From an uncultured Acidobacteriia bacterium (lineage in GTDB: Bacteria; Acidobacteriota; Terriglobia; Bryobacterales; Bryobacteraceae), in NCBI GenBank assembly GCA_903828455.1, contig CAIKMJ010000045.1:1-64000 (forward strand): DNA of 64,000 nt, given 5' to 3'. Of this stretch, positions 28,790-38,234 are shown piece by piece. Within the stretch, counting starts at the first letter, position 1. Each line of letters opens with the position of its first letter. Made by a program: the position numbers and the translations under genes. The notes beneath the pieces are model-generated. The model saw nothing but the letters and a program-made list of their open reading frames with translations. It was not told the DNA's origin and did not search any database.

Positions 28790-31374
28790 GCGGAATGCGG
28801 CGGATCTTTGCAGTGGCGGCCGGGCTTTTTGCCGCGGCGCTGCCGGGCGCGGCCTACTACCATTTCGTCCATTACCTGAACGCAGGCAACGCGGTGGAAA
28901 AGTTCGACCTGAACGCGCTGCCGGGCCAGACGGTGACGTTCTTCGTATCCGAGAGCGATCCGACGGTTTATTCGGCCAACGACAGTTTTAACTCGGTGCT
29001 GAGCCAGATTCGCCAGGCGACGGCGGTGTGGAACGGGGTCGCGTCGTCGAGCCTGCGGGTGGCGTTCGGCGGCCTTGAAAACGGCTCCACGCTGCAGAAT
29101 ACTCCGGCCGCCGATGTGGTGTTCGAAGATCTGCCGCCGGGGCTGCTCGGCTACGGCGGGCCGACTTCGAAGGCCAGCCCCGTTACGGGCCCGGGGGGCA
29201 CGTTTATTCCGATTGCGCGGTCGGCGGTGCACCTGAACCGCAATCTGACGCTGGCGCCGGGACCGAGCTATCTGGAAACGTTCTTCATGACGACGGTGCA
29301 TGAGATGGGCCACGCGCTCGGCCTGCAGCACACGTTTACGTCGTCGACGATGTCGCAGGCGACGACGCGCGCGACAACGATGAGCCATCCGATCGATGCG
29401 GACGATATCGCGGGGCTGACGGTGCTTTATCCGGCGGCGAGCGCGAGCCAACTGGGCAGCATCACGGGAAGAATTACGGCGGGTGGACAGGGCGTGCATC
29501 TGGCGTCGGTGGTGGCGATCCGGGGCGGCGCGGGGGCGGTGAGCGGCGTGACGAATCCGGACGGAACGTACCGGATCGACAACGTGCCGCCGGGGCCGTA
29601 TTTCGTTTACGTCCACACGATGCCGCCGGATGCCAACATCTGCGGCCCGTGGAACGATGCCAACGGAGGAAGCGCCGCGCAGCAGGATGGCTGCAGCAGC
29701 ACCAGCGGGAATACGGTGGCGCCGTCGGGACCGGTCAATTCGCTGTTTTACCCCGGCACCACCAATTTCACCCAGGCGCAGGCGGTGAGCGTGCAGGCCG
29801 GGCAGACTGTGACGGGCGTGAACATCGCGACGGCGGCGCGCGCGGCGGTCTCGGTGTACGACGCCGGCGTGTATTCGTATTTCGCCAACAACACGATCAC
29901 GGTGAAACCGGCCGCGGTGAACATGAATGCCGGCACGGGGCTGGTGGTTGCGTCGGCCGCGGGGCTGGGGGCGAACGGCCAGTCGCCGGGCCTCGGAGTG
30001 AGTGTGATTGGCGGGTCGGTGACGATTCTGCCGAATGGGATTCAGCCGTATCAGGCGACGATCAACGGTGTTCCGTATACTTACGTGGCGCTGTATCTGG
30101 GGTTTGCGCCCGGTGCGCAGACCGGATCGCAGCACATGATTTTCAATACCCCGAATTACATGTACGTGCTGCCGGCCGGGATGTACCTGACGGTGAAGCC
30201 GCCGCCCACTATTACGGCGGCAACGCCGAACGGCGACGGCACGGCCACGATCACGGGCACCAACTGGGCCGCCGATACGCAGATATATTTCGATGGCCTG
30301 CGCGCGACGATTTTGTCGCTGAACGCGGCGGCTGGTGTGGCGATCGTACAGCCTCCGGCGGGTGCGAGCGGGCAGCAGTCGACGCTGACGGCCTACAATT
30401 CCGACGGGCAGAATTCACAGTTCCTGCAGAGCGCGTCGCCGGTGGTGTACTCTTATCCGAACGCGCCGTCGCCCTCGGTGGTCTCGGTTTCTCCGGCTTC
30501 CCTGCCCGCGGGCGCGGAAGCGGCGGTGACCATCACGGTGGCGGGCATGACATTGACGCCGGGTGCGACGGTGGCCGGCTTTGGCACAAGCGACATTGTG
30601 GTGCGCAGCGTGTTTGTCACCGGCGCCAATCAACTGGTAGCCAACGTATCGGTGGCGCCGGGCGCGGCGCTGAGCAATCCGGATATCAGCATCTTTTCGG
30701 GCTTTCAGCTGGCGACGGCGACGGCGGGTTTCCAGATTACTCCGGCGGTGAACGGACTGCCGGCCGCGATTCCCGTGCTGACCAACGCCACGCCGGGCCT
30801 GACGGGGGCGTATGCGGGGGCGACGGTGACGGTCAACGGATCGAATCTGAGCACGGCAAATCAGGCGCTGCTGGTGCAGGTCGGCGGGCAGTTTGCCAGC
30901 GTGATTTCAGCTTCGGCGACGCAGATGACGCTGCAGCTTCCGGCCACGCTGCCGCCGGGTCCGACGACGCTGGCGATTTACCACGGTGTGCTGAATGCCT
31001 TCCCGGTTGAGGTGAACATCGATACGCCGCCGGCAACGATTTCCGCCGTTCAGAATGCCAACGGTGCGGCTGTGGATGCGCTGCACGCCGCGCTGCAGGG
31101 CGCGCCGCTCACCATCAGTCTGGCCGGGTTTGCTCCGCCGACCGCATCGATCGGTACGGGCAACGTTCAGGTCAGCCTGGGCGGGGTGATCTTTACGCCG
31201 AGTCAGGTGGTGGCAAGCGGTTCCCAATGGCAGGTGACCTTTGTACCGGACGGGACCGCGCCCGTGGGACAGGCCGAGCAGTTGATCGTCTATCTGAACG
31301 GCCGCAGCAGCCTCCCGGTCTCGCTGCCGATGGCGCTGCCGAACGGAACCTTCACCGTTTCGACGGGCCAGTAG
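28786..31374 (+). CDS. Secreted matrixin-like metalloprotease with IPT/TIG and TIGR03437-type domains
   Basis: An 862-residue exported protein starting at ATG 28786. Residues about 25-220 are a metzincin catalytic domain with the full zinc motif HEMGHALGLQH and a downstream Met-turn TTMSHP. An SD-like carboxypeptidase-regulatory domain (about 228-320, GRITAGGQGVHLA) follows, then two or three IPT/TIG beta domains (PTITAATPNGDG, PSVVSVSPASL). The end is a TIGR03437-type domain common in Solibacter proteins. It likely degrades protein at the cell surface or outside. It is coupled to the upstream small secreted protein. Confidence 0.88.
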   Translation: MSGMRRIFAVAAGLFAAALPGAAYYHFVHYLNAGNAVEKFDLNALPGQTVTFFVSESDPTVYSANDSFNSVLSQIRQATAVWNGVASSSLRVAFGGLENGSTLQNTPAADVVFEDLPPGLLGYGGPTSKASPVTGPGGTFIPIARSAVHLNRNLTLAPGPSYLETFFMTTVHEMGHALGLQHTFTSSTMSQATTRATTMSHPIDADDIAGLTVLYPAASASQLGSITGRITAGGQGVHLASVVAIRGGAGAVSGVTNPDGTYRIDNVPPGPYFVYVHTMPPDANICGPWNDANGGSAAQQDGCSSTSGNTVAPSGPVNSLFYPGTTNFTQAQAVSVQAGQTVTGVNIATAARAAVSVYDAGVYSYFANNTITVKPAAVNMNAGTGLVVASAAGLGANGQSPGLGVSVIGGSVTILPNGIQPYQATINGVPYTYVALYLGFAPGAQTGSQHMIFNTPNYMYVLPAGMYLTVKPPPTITAATPNGDGTATITGTNWAADTQIYFDGLRATILSLNAAAGVAIVQPPAGASGQQSTLTAYNSDGQNSQFLQSASPVVYSYPNAPSPSVVSVSPASLPAGAEAAVTITVAGMTLTPGATVAGFGTSDIVVRSVFVTGANQLVANVSVAPGAALSNPDISIFSGFQLATATAGFQITPAVNGLPAAIPVLTNATPGLTGAYAGATVTVNGSNLSTANQALLVQVGGQFASVISASATQMTLQLPATLPPGPTTLAIYHGVLNAFPVEVNIDTPPATISAVQNANGAAVDALHAALQGAPLTISLAGFAPPTASIGTGNVQVSLGGVIFTPSQVVASGSQWQVTFVPDGTAPVGQAEQLIVYLNGRSSLPVSLPMALPNGTFTVSTGQ

Positions 31375-31434
31375 ACAGCTCTCGATTCGTAGCGCCGCCG
31401 TTGAGACAACAGCGGGCCGCGCTATAATCCCGCC

Positions 31435-31911
31435 ATGAAATCCCGCTTCTGGCTGTTCATCCCCGGTGTGATTCTGGCGGCGGCTGCCGTTCGAGGCGCG
31501 GCCGGGCCGGCGGGCAATCAGCGCTGGAGCAACGAACAACTGAACGAGACCGCGAGGACGCTGCCGGCAAAGATGTCGAAGGTCAGGGTGGCGTTTACGG
31601 GGCTGGCCAGCTGGGGCAATCATTCGATGTCGATCCTGCATCGCGAGGGCGACGGGCAGGCGGAACTGCACGAGACGGAGAACGACGTGCTGTTCATCCG
31701 CAGCGGCGAGGGCAGCTTCATTCTCGGCGGCAGGATTCCGGACGGCAAGCCGACGACCGCGCACGAGATTCGCGGCTCGAAGATTGTGGGCGGCGAAAGA
31801 TTTCCCCTGCATGCCGGCGACGTGATTCACGTGTCGGCAGGCACCGCGCACCAGTTTCTGGTGGAACCGGGACATCAAATGGACTACGTGGCCGTTAAAG
31901 TTCACCAGTAA
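31435..31911 (+). CDS. Secreted cupin domain protein
   Basis: A 158-residue protein with a signal peptide (about residues 1-23). The single cupin barrel has a first motif around LHETENDVLFIRSGEGSFILGG and a second, GDVIHVSAGTAHQFLVEPG, so metal-binding His/Glu positions are present in part. Cupins of this kind are usually small-molecule or sugar-binding enzymes. No partner or substrate can be named. Confidence 0.82.
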   Translation: MKSRFWLFIPGVILAAAAVRGAAGPAGNQRWSNEQLNETARTLPAKMSKVRVAFTGLASWGNHSMSILHREGDGQAELHETENDVLFIRSGEGSFILGGRIPDGKPTTAHEIRGSKIVGGERFPLHAGDVIHVSAGTAHQFLVEPGHQMDYVAVKVHQ

Positions 31912-31990
31912 GGGTACCGCTGAAAGCGAACGTCTGTGAGTGGTGGCGAGCGATCAGCGTGCGCGGCTTTATACAATTGGGGCGTCGCGC

Positions 31991-34144
31991 ATGACACGCC
32001 CGCTTGTCTTTTTCGCACTCTCTTTGACCGTTGCGCCCCTGTGTCCGGGGGCGAGGCAGCCGGTCACGATCGACGCAGTGGTGAATGCACCGGCCACGAC
32101 GCACGGGCCCGTGCTCTGGTCGCCGGACGGGACGCGGTTCGTCGTCACCGAACGGGGAGAGCTGAGGCTGTACGAGGTCAGGACCGGCAAGGAACGCGCG
32201 CTCATCGAACTGGCGAATCTGGAAAAGGCCGCCGTGCCGGTGCCGCCGCCAGCCACTTTCGACTGGACGAATCGCCGGGTTTCGGAGAGCAGCGTCCAGT
32301 GGTTTGCCGACGGTAAGCGGCTGCTGGTGGCGGCGGGGGGCGATCTGTTCGTCGTCGATATTGCGAAGAGCCGTTTCGAGCCGCTGACGCAGACCGCCGA
32401 GGCGGAGCGCGATGCGAAGCTCTCGCCCGACGACCGGCACGTATCGTTTCGGCGCGGGCCGGATCTCTACAGCATGGAGATTGAATCGAAGATCGTTTAC
32501 CGGCTGACGACGAACGGATCTGCAACGCTGCTGAACGGGCAGATGGACTGGGTGTATCCGGAAGAGCTGAATCCTGGGACGGCGCACTGGTGGTCGCCGG
32601 ACGGGAAGTCTGTCGCGTACCTGCAGTTCGATGTTTCGCGGGAGCCGCTTTATCCGCAGGTGTCGCTGGCGGGCGAGCATGCGGTGGAGGAGCCGGAAAG
32701 GTACCCGAAAGCGGGCGAGCCCAATGCGGAGGTCCGGCTGGGAGTTGTCGCCGCCGAGGGAGGCGAGACGCGCTGGATGGATCTGGGAGATCCGCGCGAT
32801 TCGTTGCTGGCGCGCGTGGCGTGGTCGCCGAACAGCCGCGAGATCATGGCTGAGCGATTGAACCGGGTGCAGAACCGGCTCGATCTGCTGCTGGCGGACG
32901 CGACGAAGGGCACTGCTCGAGTGGTGCTGCACGAGGAAGATCCGCAGTGGATCAACGTGAAGGCCGGGCCGCATTTTCTGGGAAAGGGCGATCGCTTCCT
33001 GTGGACGAGCGAACGCTCCGGCTTCCGCCATATCTATCTCTACGGCACGGACGGCGTTTTGCAGAAGCAGCTGACCGGCGGGGACTGGGAAGTCACTCAC
33101 ATGGTCGGCGTGGATGAAGAAGCAGGGCGGGTTTTTTACACCTCTACCGAGCAGGGGCCGACCGAGCGCCAGCTGTATTCGGTGGCGTTCGACGGATCAG
33201 GCAAGCAACGTATTTCGCAGGGCGCCGGAACGCACAACGTCAGCGTGGCGCCAAAGACTTCGTACCTGCTGGATGATTTCACCAGCCTCGCCAGTCCGCA
33301 GCGCAGCCGTCTGCTGAAGCCGGATGGAGGCGAACTGCACGAGTTCCGGGCCGGCAGCAAGGTGGCGGAGGATTACGATCTGCTTCCGGTTGAGATTGTG
33401 CCGGTGAAGCTGGGGGACGGCACGCAGCTCTACGGCCGGCTGATCCGCCCGGCGGGATTTCAGGCGGGGAAAAAGTACCCGGCGGTGGTGACGGTGTACG
33501 GCGGCCCCACGTCGCAGCAGGTGCGCAATGACTGGCAGGGGCTGAACTGGGATCAGGTGATGGCGCACAGGGGCTTCGTGGTGTGGCAGCTGGACAATCG
33601 CGGTTCGGCGGGACGAGGGCACAAATTCGAGTCGGCCGTTTACCACAATCTGGGCGCGGCGGAACTGCGGGACCAGAAGGAGGGCATCGAGCAGCTGATT
33701 GCGATGGGCTTTGTGGACCGCGAGCGGATCGGCCTGTACGGCTGGAGCTACGGCGGCTTCATGACGCTGTACACGATCACGCACGAGCCGGGGCTGATCA
33801 AAGCGGCCGTCGCCGGCGCTCCGGTGACGAGCTGGCGCAACTACGACAGCATCTATACGGAACGCTATATGGGGCTGCCACAGGATAACGCCGAGGGCTA
33901 CGACGCGAGTTCCCCGGCGGCCGCGGCGGCGGCGATGGGCGCGACGAAGCTGCTGCTTATCCATAATGCCGAAGACGACAACGTTCACTTCCAGAACTCG
34001 CTGCAGATGGCAGATGCGCTGGAGAAGGCGGGCAAGCGCTTCCACATGGTGGTGTATCCGCAGCGCACGCACGGCGTGGAGGGCACGGCGTACCGGCAGC
34101 TGCTGGAAGAGATGACGGCGTTCTTCGAAGAGAACCTGAAGTAG
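31991..34144 (+). CDS. Prolyl oligopeptidase family S9, DPP-IV like
   Basis: A 717-residue exported serine peptidase. I prefer the ATG at 31991, which gives a signal peptide (MTRPLVFFALSLTVAPLCPGA); a GTG at 31940 is in frame. An eight-blade beta-propeller (about residues 30-440) is followed by the DPPIV catalytic domain with the nucleophile serine in GWSYGGF (about 586), Asp in HNAEDDNVH and His in RTHGVEG. It cleaves Xaa-Pro dipeptides from short peptides outside the cytoplasm, matching the other exported peptidases here. Confidence 0.93.
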   Translation: MTRPLVFFALSLTVAPLCPGARQPVTIDAVVNAPATTHGPVLWSPDGTRFVVTERGELRLYEVRTGKERALIELANLEKAAVPVPPPATFDWTNRRVSESSVQWFADGKRLLVAAGGDLFVVDIAKSRFEPLTQTAEAERDAKLSPDDRHVSFRRGPDLYSMEIESKIVYRLTTNGSATLLNGQMDWVYPEELNPGTAHWWSPDGKSVAYLQFDVSREPLYPQVSLAGEHAVEEPERYPKAGEPNAEVRLGVVAAEGGETRWMDLGDPRDSLLARVAWSPNSREIMAERLNRVQNRLDLLLADATKGTARVVLHEEDPQWINVKAGPHFLGKGDRFLWTSERSGFRHIYLYGTDGVLQKQLTGGDWEVTHMVGVDEEAGRVFYTSTEQGPTERQLYSVAFDGSGKQRISQGAGTHNVSVAPKTSYLLDDFTSLASPQRSRLLKPDGGELHEFRAGSKVAEDYDLLPVEIVPVKLGDGTQLYGRLIRPAGFQAGKKYPAVVTVYGGPTSQQVRNDWQGLNWDQVMAHRGFVVWQLDNRGSAGRGHKFESAVYHNLGAAELRDQKEGIEQLIAMGFVDRERIGLYGWSYGGFMTLYTITHEPGLIKAAVAGAPVTSWRNYDSIYTERYMGLPQDNAEGYDASSPAAAAAAMGATKLLLIHNAEDDNVHFQNSLQMADALEKAGKRFHMVVYPQRTHGVEGTAYRQLLEEMTAFFEENLK

Positions 34145-34534
34145 TTATTCCTGGAGCGATTCGCCGTCGGCGGCAACCTTGCGCCCGTCCGGAAAGGTGA
34201 TGACGGCGGCGTTCCCCACGGTGGGCGAGCCCTTCGACTGGTAACCGCTGACAGTAACGCGGTCGCCGACCCTGAGGGTATCGCGATGCCAGCCGTGGGT
34301 GAGGAGCGCATTCGGGCTGCCCAGTTCGAACTGCCACGTGGCGGTGACGCCGCCGGCTCCGGGGACGCGCAGATAGAAGCGGCCGTGGGGGTTGGTCCAC
34401 TCCAGTTTGGTGACGGTGCCGGTGAGTTCGATCCGCTTGTTGTAATCGTATTCCGCAACGAAGGAGTGGTGCGCGAGGAGCGGCAAGGCGGGTGCGGCCA
34501 GAAGCGCGGCAAACAGGATGACGTTGAGTTTCAC
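34145..34534 (-). CDS. DUF6152 family secreted protein, copy 2
   Basis: A 129-residue paralogue of the gene at 21151-21561, with signal peptide (MKLNVILFAALLAAPALPLLA) and HHSFVAEYD, VTKLEWTNPHGRFYLRV and ELGSPNALLTHGW in the same order. It converges on the S9 peptidase, with stop codons directly abutting (34144/34145). Function is unknown. Confidence 0.87.
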   Translation of the reverse strand: MKLNVILFAALLAAPALPLLAHHSFVAEYDYNKRIELTGTVTKLEWTNPHGRFYLRVPGAGGVTATWQFELGSPNALLTHGWHRDTLRVGDRVTVSGYQSKGSPTVGNAAVITFPDGRKVAADGESLQE

Positions 34535-34649
34535 GGAAGATCGGCCCTGTCTTTACTATTGCAGCGAACGGGCGGGTGCTGCATCCTCGGGAATTCACGA
34601 GGCGCAGCCGGTATCAGGGTGAATCGGGGGGGGAATCCGGAGTACGGGC

Positions 34650-34738
34650 TGGGCGATTCGCCAGACGGCCGCTACGTGATTTACGCGCAGGAGGACTAAC
34701 TGGCGAGCGGCCTGATGCTGGTGGAAAATATCCGCTGA
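34650..34738 (+). pseudogene. Remnant of a WD40/TolB-like propeller protein C-terminus
   Basis: In one frame this short stretch reads GDSPDGRYVIYAQED, TAA stop, LASGLMLVENIR, TGA. This resembles the last blade and the closing S-D-L-M-L-V-E-N-F-x end of acidobacterial TolB/WD40-like proteins. The upstream body is missing and a stop interrupts it, so it is a decayed fragment. Similarity is judged by eye from about 27 residues. Confidence 0.55.
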
Positions 34739-34752
34739 GCGGCGGGCGAGCG

Positions 34753-35193
34753 TCAGGGCAGCAGGGTGTGTTCGCGCATATCGAACGGGCTGCCGAGAAA
34801 GGCGGCGATCTTTTCGCGGAACTGGCGCGTATTCGCCGAGCCGTTGTGAGCTTCGAAGGCTTCATGGCTCTGCCAGGTTTCCTGCATCACGAAATGATTG
34901 AAGCGGCTGCCCTGCTGGAGCACTTCGAAGCGGACGGCGCCGGGTTCCTTCAGGCTGGCGACTTTGAAATCGTGCATCAGTTTTACAGCCGCGTTGACGC
35001 CGTCCTGGCCGCCGATGATGTCGACGTGGGTCACGATGTAGACCGGTCCGTTGAGCGGCACCGCAACGGTGGGCACGGGGCCGGGCTGCTGGGCCTGCAC
35101 GGCGACGGCGAGCAGGGCGGCGATCACGGGGACAAGAGCGAAAGTGCATCGGGAAGATGCGCGTCGGGCGATAGCACGTGGGGAGAGCTGCAT
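34753..35193 (-). CDS. Secreted putative quinol monooxygenase (ABM domain)
   Basis: A 146-residue protein with a signal peptide (start at ATG 35193; an upstream ATG at 35241 exists). The mature part fits the antibiotic-biosynthesis-monooxygenase/YgiN fold: PVYIVTHVDIIGGQDG, EPGAVRFEVLQQG, FVMQETWQSHEAFEAHN. Usual members are cytoplasmic dimers; export is unusual. A second ABM-type gene is at 53495. Confidence 0.78.
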   Translation of the reverse strand: MQLSPRAIARRASSRCTFALVPVIAALLAVAVQAQQPGPVPTVAVPLNGPVYIVTHVDIIGGQDGVNAAVKLMHDFKVASLKEPGAVRFEVLQQGSRFNHFVMQETWQSHEAFEAHNGSANTRQFREKIAAFLGSPFDMREHTLLP

Positions 35194-35299
35194 GAATGGC
35201 AGTATACTCCGTGCGAAAGCGCGCGCGGAGGGATCAGGCAACTCACTGCTTTACAAAGCCTTACCGCCTGCGTGACAGCGGTAGTGTTAGATTTTAATC

Positions 35300-35986
35300 G
35301 TGCGCATCCTCATCGTGGATGATGACGACGAACTGACCAGCCTGCTGACGGAGCTGCTGACGCGCGAAGGTTATACGGTGGAATGCCGGCACACGGGTCC
35401 CGCCGGACTGGCCGCGGCGCTGAGCGGCGCCTTCGACATGCTGGTGCTGGACGTCATGCTGCCCGGCATGGACGGCTTCGAGATTCTGCGGCGCGTGCGC
35501 GAGAGCGCGCGGCTGCCGGTCCTGATGCTGACGGCGCGGGGCGAGGACGAGGACCGCATAGTGGGCCTCGACATGGGCGCCGACGATTATCTTTCCAAAC
35601 CCTTCAACACACGCGAACTGGTGGCGCGAATCCGGGCGATTCTGCGGCGGCTGGAGCCGCGCGATACGGCCGGGCGGCTGGAACTGGCGGGAATCGCCAT
35701 CGACCCGGGCACTCGTGAAGTGAAGCGCGAAGGGGCGCCGGTGGAAGTGACGACGTTCGAATTCGACATTCTGGAAGCGCTGATGCGCTCGGCGGGGCGC
35801 GTGGTGTCGCGCGACCAGCTGATGGAGGAGCTGTACGGCCGAAAGGCGACGCCGTTCGACCGCTCCATCGACATGCACATCAGCCATCTGCGGAAGAAGC
35901 TGGAAGTGGACAGGCCGCTGATTAAGACGGTGCGCGGCGTGGGCTATCAGTTTGTGCGTTCACCCGAAGAAGGCGTGGCTGCGTAA
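35300..35986 (+). CDS. OmpR/PhoB family response regulator
   Basis: A 228-residue regulator. The receiver (1-120) has the phosphorylation aspartate in VLDVMLPGMDG (Asp about 51), acidic DDDDE and LSKPF lysine. The winged-helix domain (about 130-225) has SRDQLMEELYGRKA and HISHLRKKLEVD...GVGYQFV. The start is GTG. It is followed at once by its histidine kinase. Its targets are not visible. Confidence 0.95.
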   Translation: MRILIVDDDDELTSLLTELLTREGYTVECRHTGPAGLAAALSGAFDMLVLDVMLPGMDGFEILRRVRESARLPVLMLTARGEDEDRIVGLDMGADDYLSKPFNTRELVARIRAILRRLEPRDTAGRLELAGIAIDPGTREVKREGAPVEVTTFEFDILEALMRSAGRVVSRDQLMEELYGRKATPFDRSIDMHISHLRKKLEVDRPLIKTVRGVGYQFVRSPEEGVAA

Positions 35987-36020
35987 GCGGCGGAGTCGGT
36001 CCGCGTAAAGGAGTTTTCGC

Positions 36021-37385
36021 GTGAGAAGCGTATTCGCAAAAATCCTGCTGTGGTTTCTGTTCACCGTCTTTCTGACGTTTGGCGTCACGTTTTACGTCTC
36101 GAACATTTTTGCGCGTTCGCGTCCGCCGGAGTATCCGCGGATGAACTACGAGCTGACCGAAGCGCGCGCGGCCTGGGAGACGGGCGGTAAGGCGGGCCTG
36201 CAGAAGTATCTGGAACACTATCGCGAAGTGGCGGGCTTTGAAGGCGCGCTGACAGACGGGGACGGCCGCGACCTGCTCACCGGACACGACTGGTCGAAGG
36301 AGATGCGGGAGCAGCGCAATCCCCGGCAGCGCGGTTTCTTTACTCCATTCGTGCGGATCGAAAACCGGCGAGGCAACCTTGTGCCGTCGCGATCGCGCGA
36401 TCAGAAGTACATCTTCCTGGCGGAGATTCCCGAGCGGGACGAAGGGTGGACGGTGCAGGTGCCGCGGGAAACCTACTGGATGCTGGCGATCTTTTCGCTG
36501 CTCTGCTGGGTGCTGGCACTGCAGCTGACCTCGCCTCTGCGGCGCATGCAGAAGACGATTGAACGCTTCGGCCATGGCGATTTTACGGCGCGCGTCAATT
36601 CCCGCCGCCGCGATGAACTGGGCAACCTGGGGCGAGCGGTGGATCAGATGGCCGAGCGCATCGAAGGGCTGCTCGATTCGCAGCGCCGGCTGCTGCAGGA
36701 TATTTCGCATGAGCTGCGCTCGCCGCTGGCGAGGCTCAGCGTGGCCGTGGAACTGGCGCGCGGGGGCGGCGATCCGGAAGTGGCGTACCAGCGGATCGAA
36801 CGCGAGGCCGACCGGCTGAACACGCTGGTGGGCGAACTGATTCAGGTTACTCGCGCGGAAGGCGACCCGGAGGGTCTGTCCACCGAACCCGTGCGCGTCG
36901 ATGAACTGATGGGGGTGATCGTCAGCGACGTTCGCATTGAAGCAGAGCGCAGGCAGGTCCGGCTGGAATTCAGCGCGGACGCCGCGGAGATGGAAGGCAA
37001 TCCGGAGCTGATGCGGCGCGCCATCGAGAACGTTGTGCGCAACGCGATCCGGTATTCGCCGCCGAACGGCCGCGTGGAGATCTCGCTGCGGGCGATCTCT
37101 CCGCATGGCGCCGACAGCCGCCTTCGCATTCAGGTCCGCGACTTCGGAGCCGGCGTACCGGAAGACGCGCTGGCGCACATTTTCGATCCGTTCTACCGGG
37201 TGGAAAAAGACCGCGGGCGAAACAGCGGCGGCGTGGGGCTGGGACTGGCGATTGCCCGGCGGGCGGTGGAACTGCATCACGGCAGCCTGCGGGCCGTGAA
37301 TATGCATCCGGGCCTCGAAGTCACTATGGAGTTTCCGGTGGCGGCGACGACGAGCCGCGAACCAAAACAGGCGATCCTGGCGTAA
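36021..37385 (+). CDS. CpxA-like sensor histidine kinase
   Basis: A 454-residue membrane kinase starting at GTG after AAGGAG. An N-terminal helix is followed by a periplasmic sensor (about residues 30-150). A second helix, a HAMP linker, the phosphoacceptor box ISHELRSPLARL (about residue 232) and a GHKL ATPase with N-box IENVVRNAIRY, G1 DFGAGVP and G2 GGVGLGLAIARRAV follow. It partners the upstream regulator; the two form one operon. The ligand is unknown. Confidence 0.94.
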   Translation: MRSVFAKILLWFLFTVFLTFGVTFYVSNIFARSRPPEYPRMNYELTEARAAWETGGKAGLQKYLEHYREVAGFEGALTDGDGRDLLTGHDWSKEMREQRNPRQRGFFTPFVRIENRRGNLVPSRSRDQKYIFLAEIPERDEGWTVQVPRETYWMLAIFSLLCWVLALQLTSPLRRMQKTIERFGHGDFTARVNSRRRDELGNLGRAVDQMAERIEGLLDSQRRLLQDISHELRSPLARLSVAVELARGGGDPEVAYQRIEREADRLNTLVGELIQVTRAEGDPEGLSTEPVRVDELMGVIVSDVRIEAERRQVRLEFSADAAEMEGNPELMRRAIENVVRNAIRYSPPNGRVEISLRAISPHGADSRLRIQVRDFGAGVPEDALAHIFDPFYRVEKDRGRNSGGVGLGLAIARRAVELHHGSLRAVNMHPGLEVTMEFPVAATTSREPKQAILA

Positions 37386-37400
37386 GCGGTTCGGGTCGCG

Positions 37401-38234
37401 CTATTTCGTCCACATTTTCGCGCCGGGCGGCAGGCGGAACAGGGCATCGTCGAGCGGTTTGCCCACCGCGACCTGATCGGAATACATCACGAAAATCTTT
37501 TCACCGTCGCGGCTGCGTTCGAGCGCGTGCGGCCACATGACGCCTTCGCCGGCATCGCGATATTTGGTAAAGCGGGTGACTTCCTCCACCCGGTCTTTGA
37601 GCACTGCGTCGGTCTTCTGAAAACTCTGCTTCACGGGCAGCCACGTGGTGGAGTTGATCCAGACGGTGACCTTGCGATGCTGTGCATCGTAGACGTCGAT
37701 AATTTCCACCGGCTGGTTCTCCACCACGTCGGCGCCGCGCGAATCGAAGTCAAGGCCGGGCTCCTGCATGCGGCAGCGCAGTGTGTAGAAAATATCGTGC
37801 AGCGCGGTTTCGCGGAACTGCGCGATGCGCTCGGCCGGGAGGGCCTTGGCGCCGCGGTAGGTGATCTCCCAGCCCTCGGCGGCAGTGAGGATGATGGCGT
37901 CATCCTGCTTCTTGCCCAGCACCTGGCGCTGCATCATGCCGAACTGTTCGCCAGCGCGTTTTTCCGGGTCCGGCAGATACTTCGTGTAGAGTCGCGCGAT
38001 GGAAAGGCCGTTGATCTGTTCGCGATAGAACGAGTAGGCGCGGCCGGTTTCGACGCGCGTCCGCATATTGCGAAAAGCATCGCCGCCAAGCGCGTCGATG
38101 GTCTTTTCGATTGCGCGCCGGGCGCGTTCGCCAGAGGTCTCGGCGCCGCACAGCGTCGCGGTTGCCGCGAGCGAGAGGGCAAAGTGCCGCCGCGTGAGAA
38201 GAGCGGAGCGGGCTGACGAAGCGCGCGCGGTCAT
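37401..38234 (-). CDS. Secreted LolA-like protein
   Basis: A 277-residue protein with an N-terminal export signal (RRHFALSLAATATLCG; the Arg pair could indicate Tat). The mature part starts with an IDALGGDAFRNM helix and contains a half-barrel-like set of strands typical of LolA-like folds (GWEITYRG, KVTVWINSTTWLPVKQ). The C-terminal domain of the M16 gene next door begins with the same ALGGxA pattern, so the two are probably related. The ATG overlaps the M16 stop by 4 bp. It may bind lipids or lipoprotein; this is inferred from the fold. Confidence 0.75.
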   Translation of the reverse strand: MTARASSARSALLTRRHFALSLAATATLCGAETSGERARRAIEKTIDALGGDAFRNMRTRVETGRAYSFYREQINGLSIARLYTKYLPDPEKRAGEQFGMMQRQVLGKKQDDAIILTAAEGWEITYRGAKALPAERIAQFRETALHDIFYTLRCRMQEPGLDFDSRGADVVENQPVEIIDVYDAQHRKVTVWINSTTWLPVKQSFQKTDAVLKDRVEEVTRFTKYRDAGEGVMWPHALERSRDGEKIFVMYSDQVAVGKPLDDALFRLPPGAKMWTK

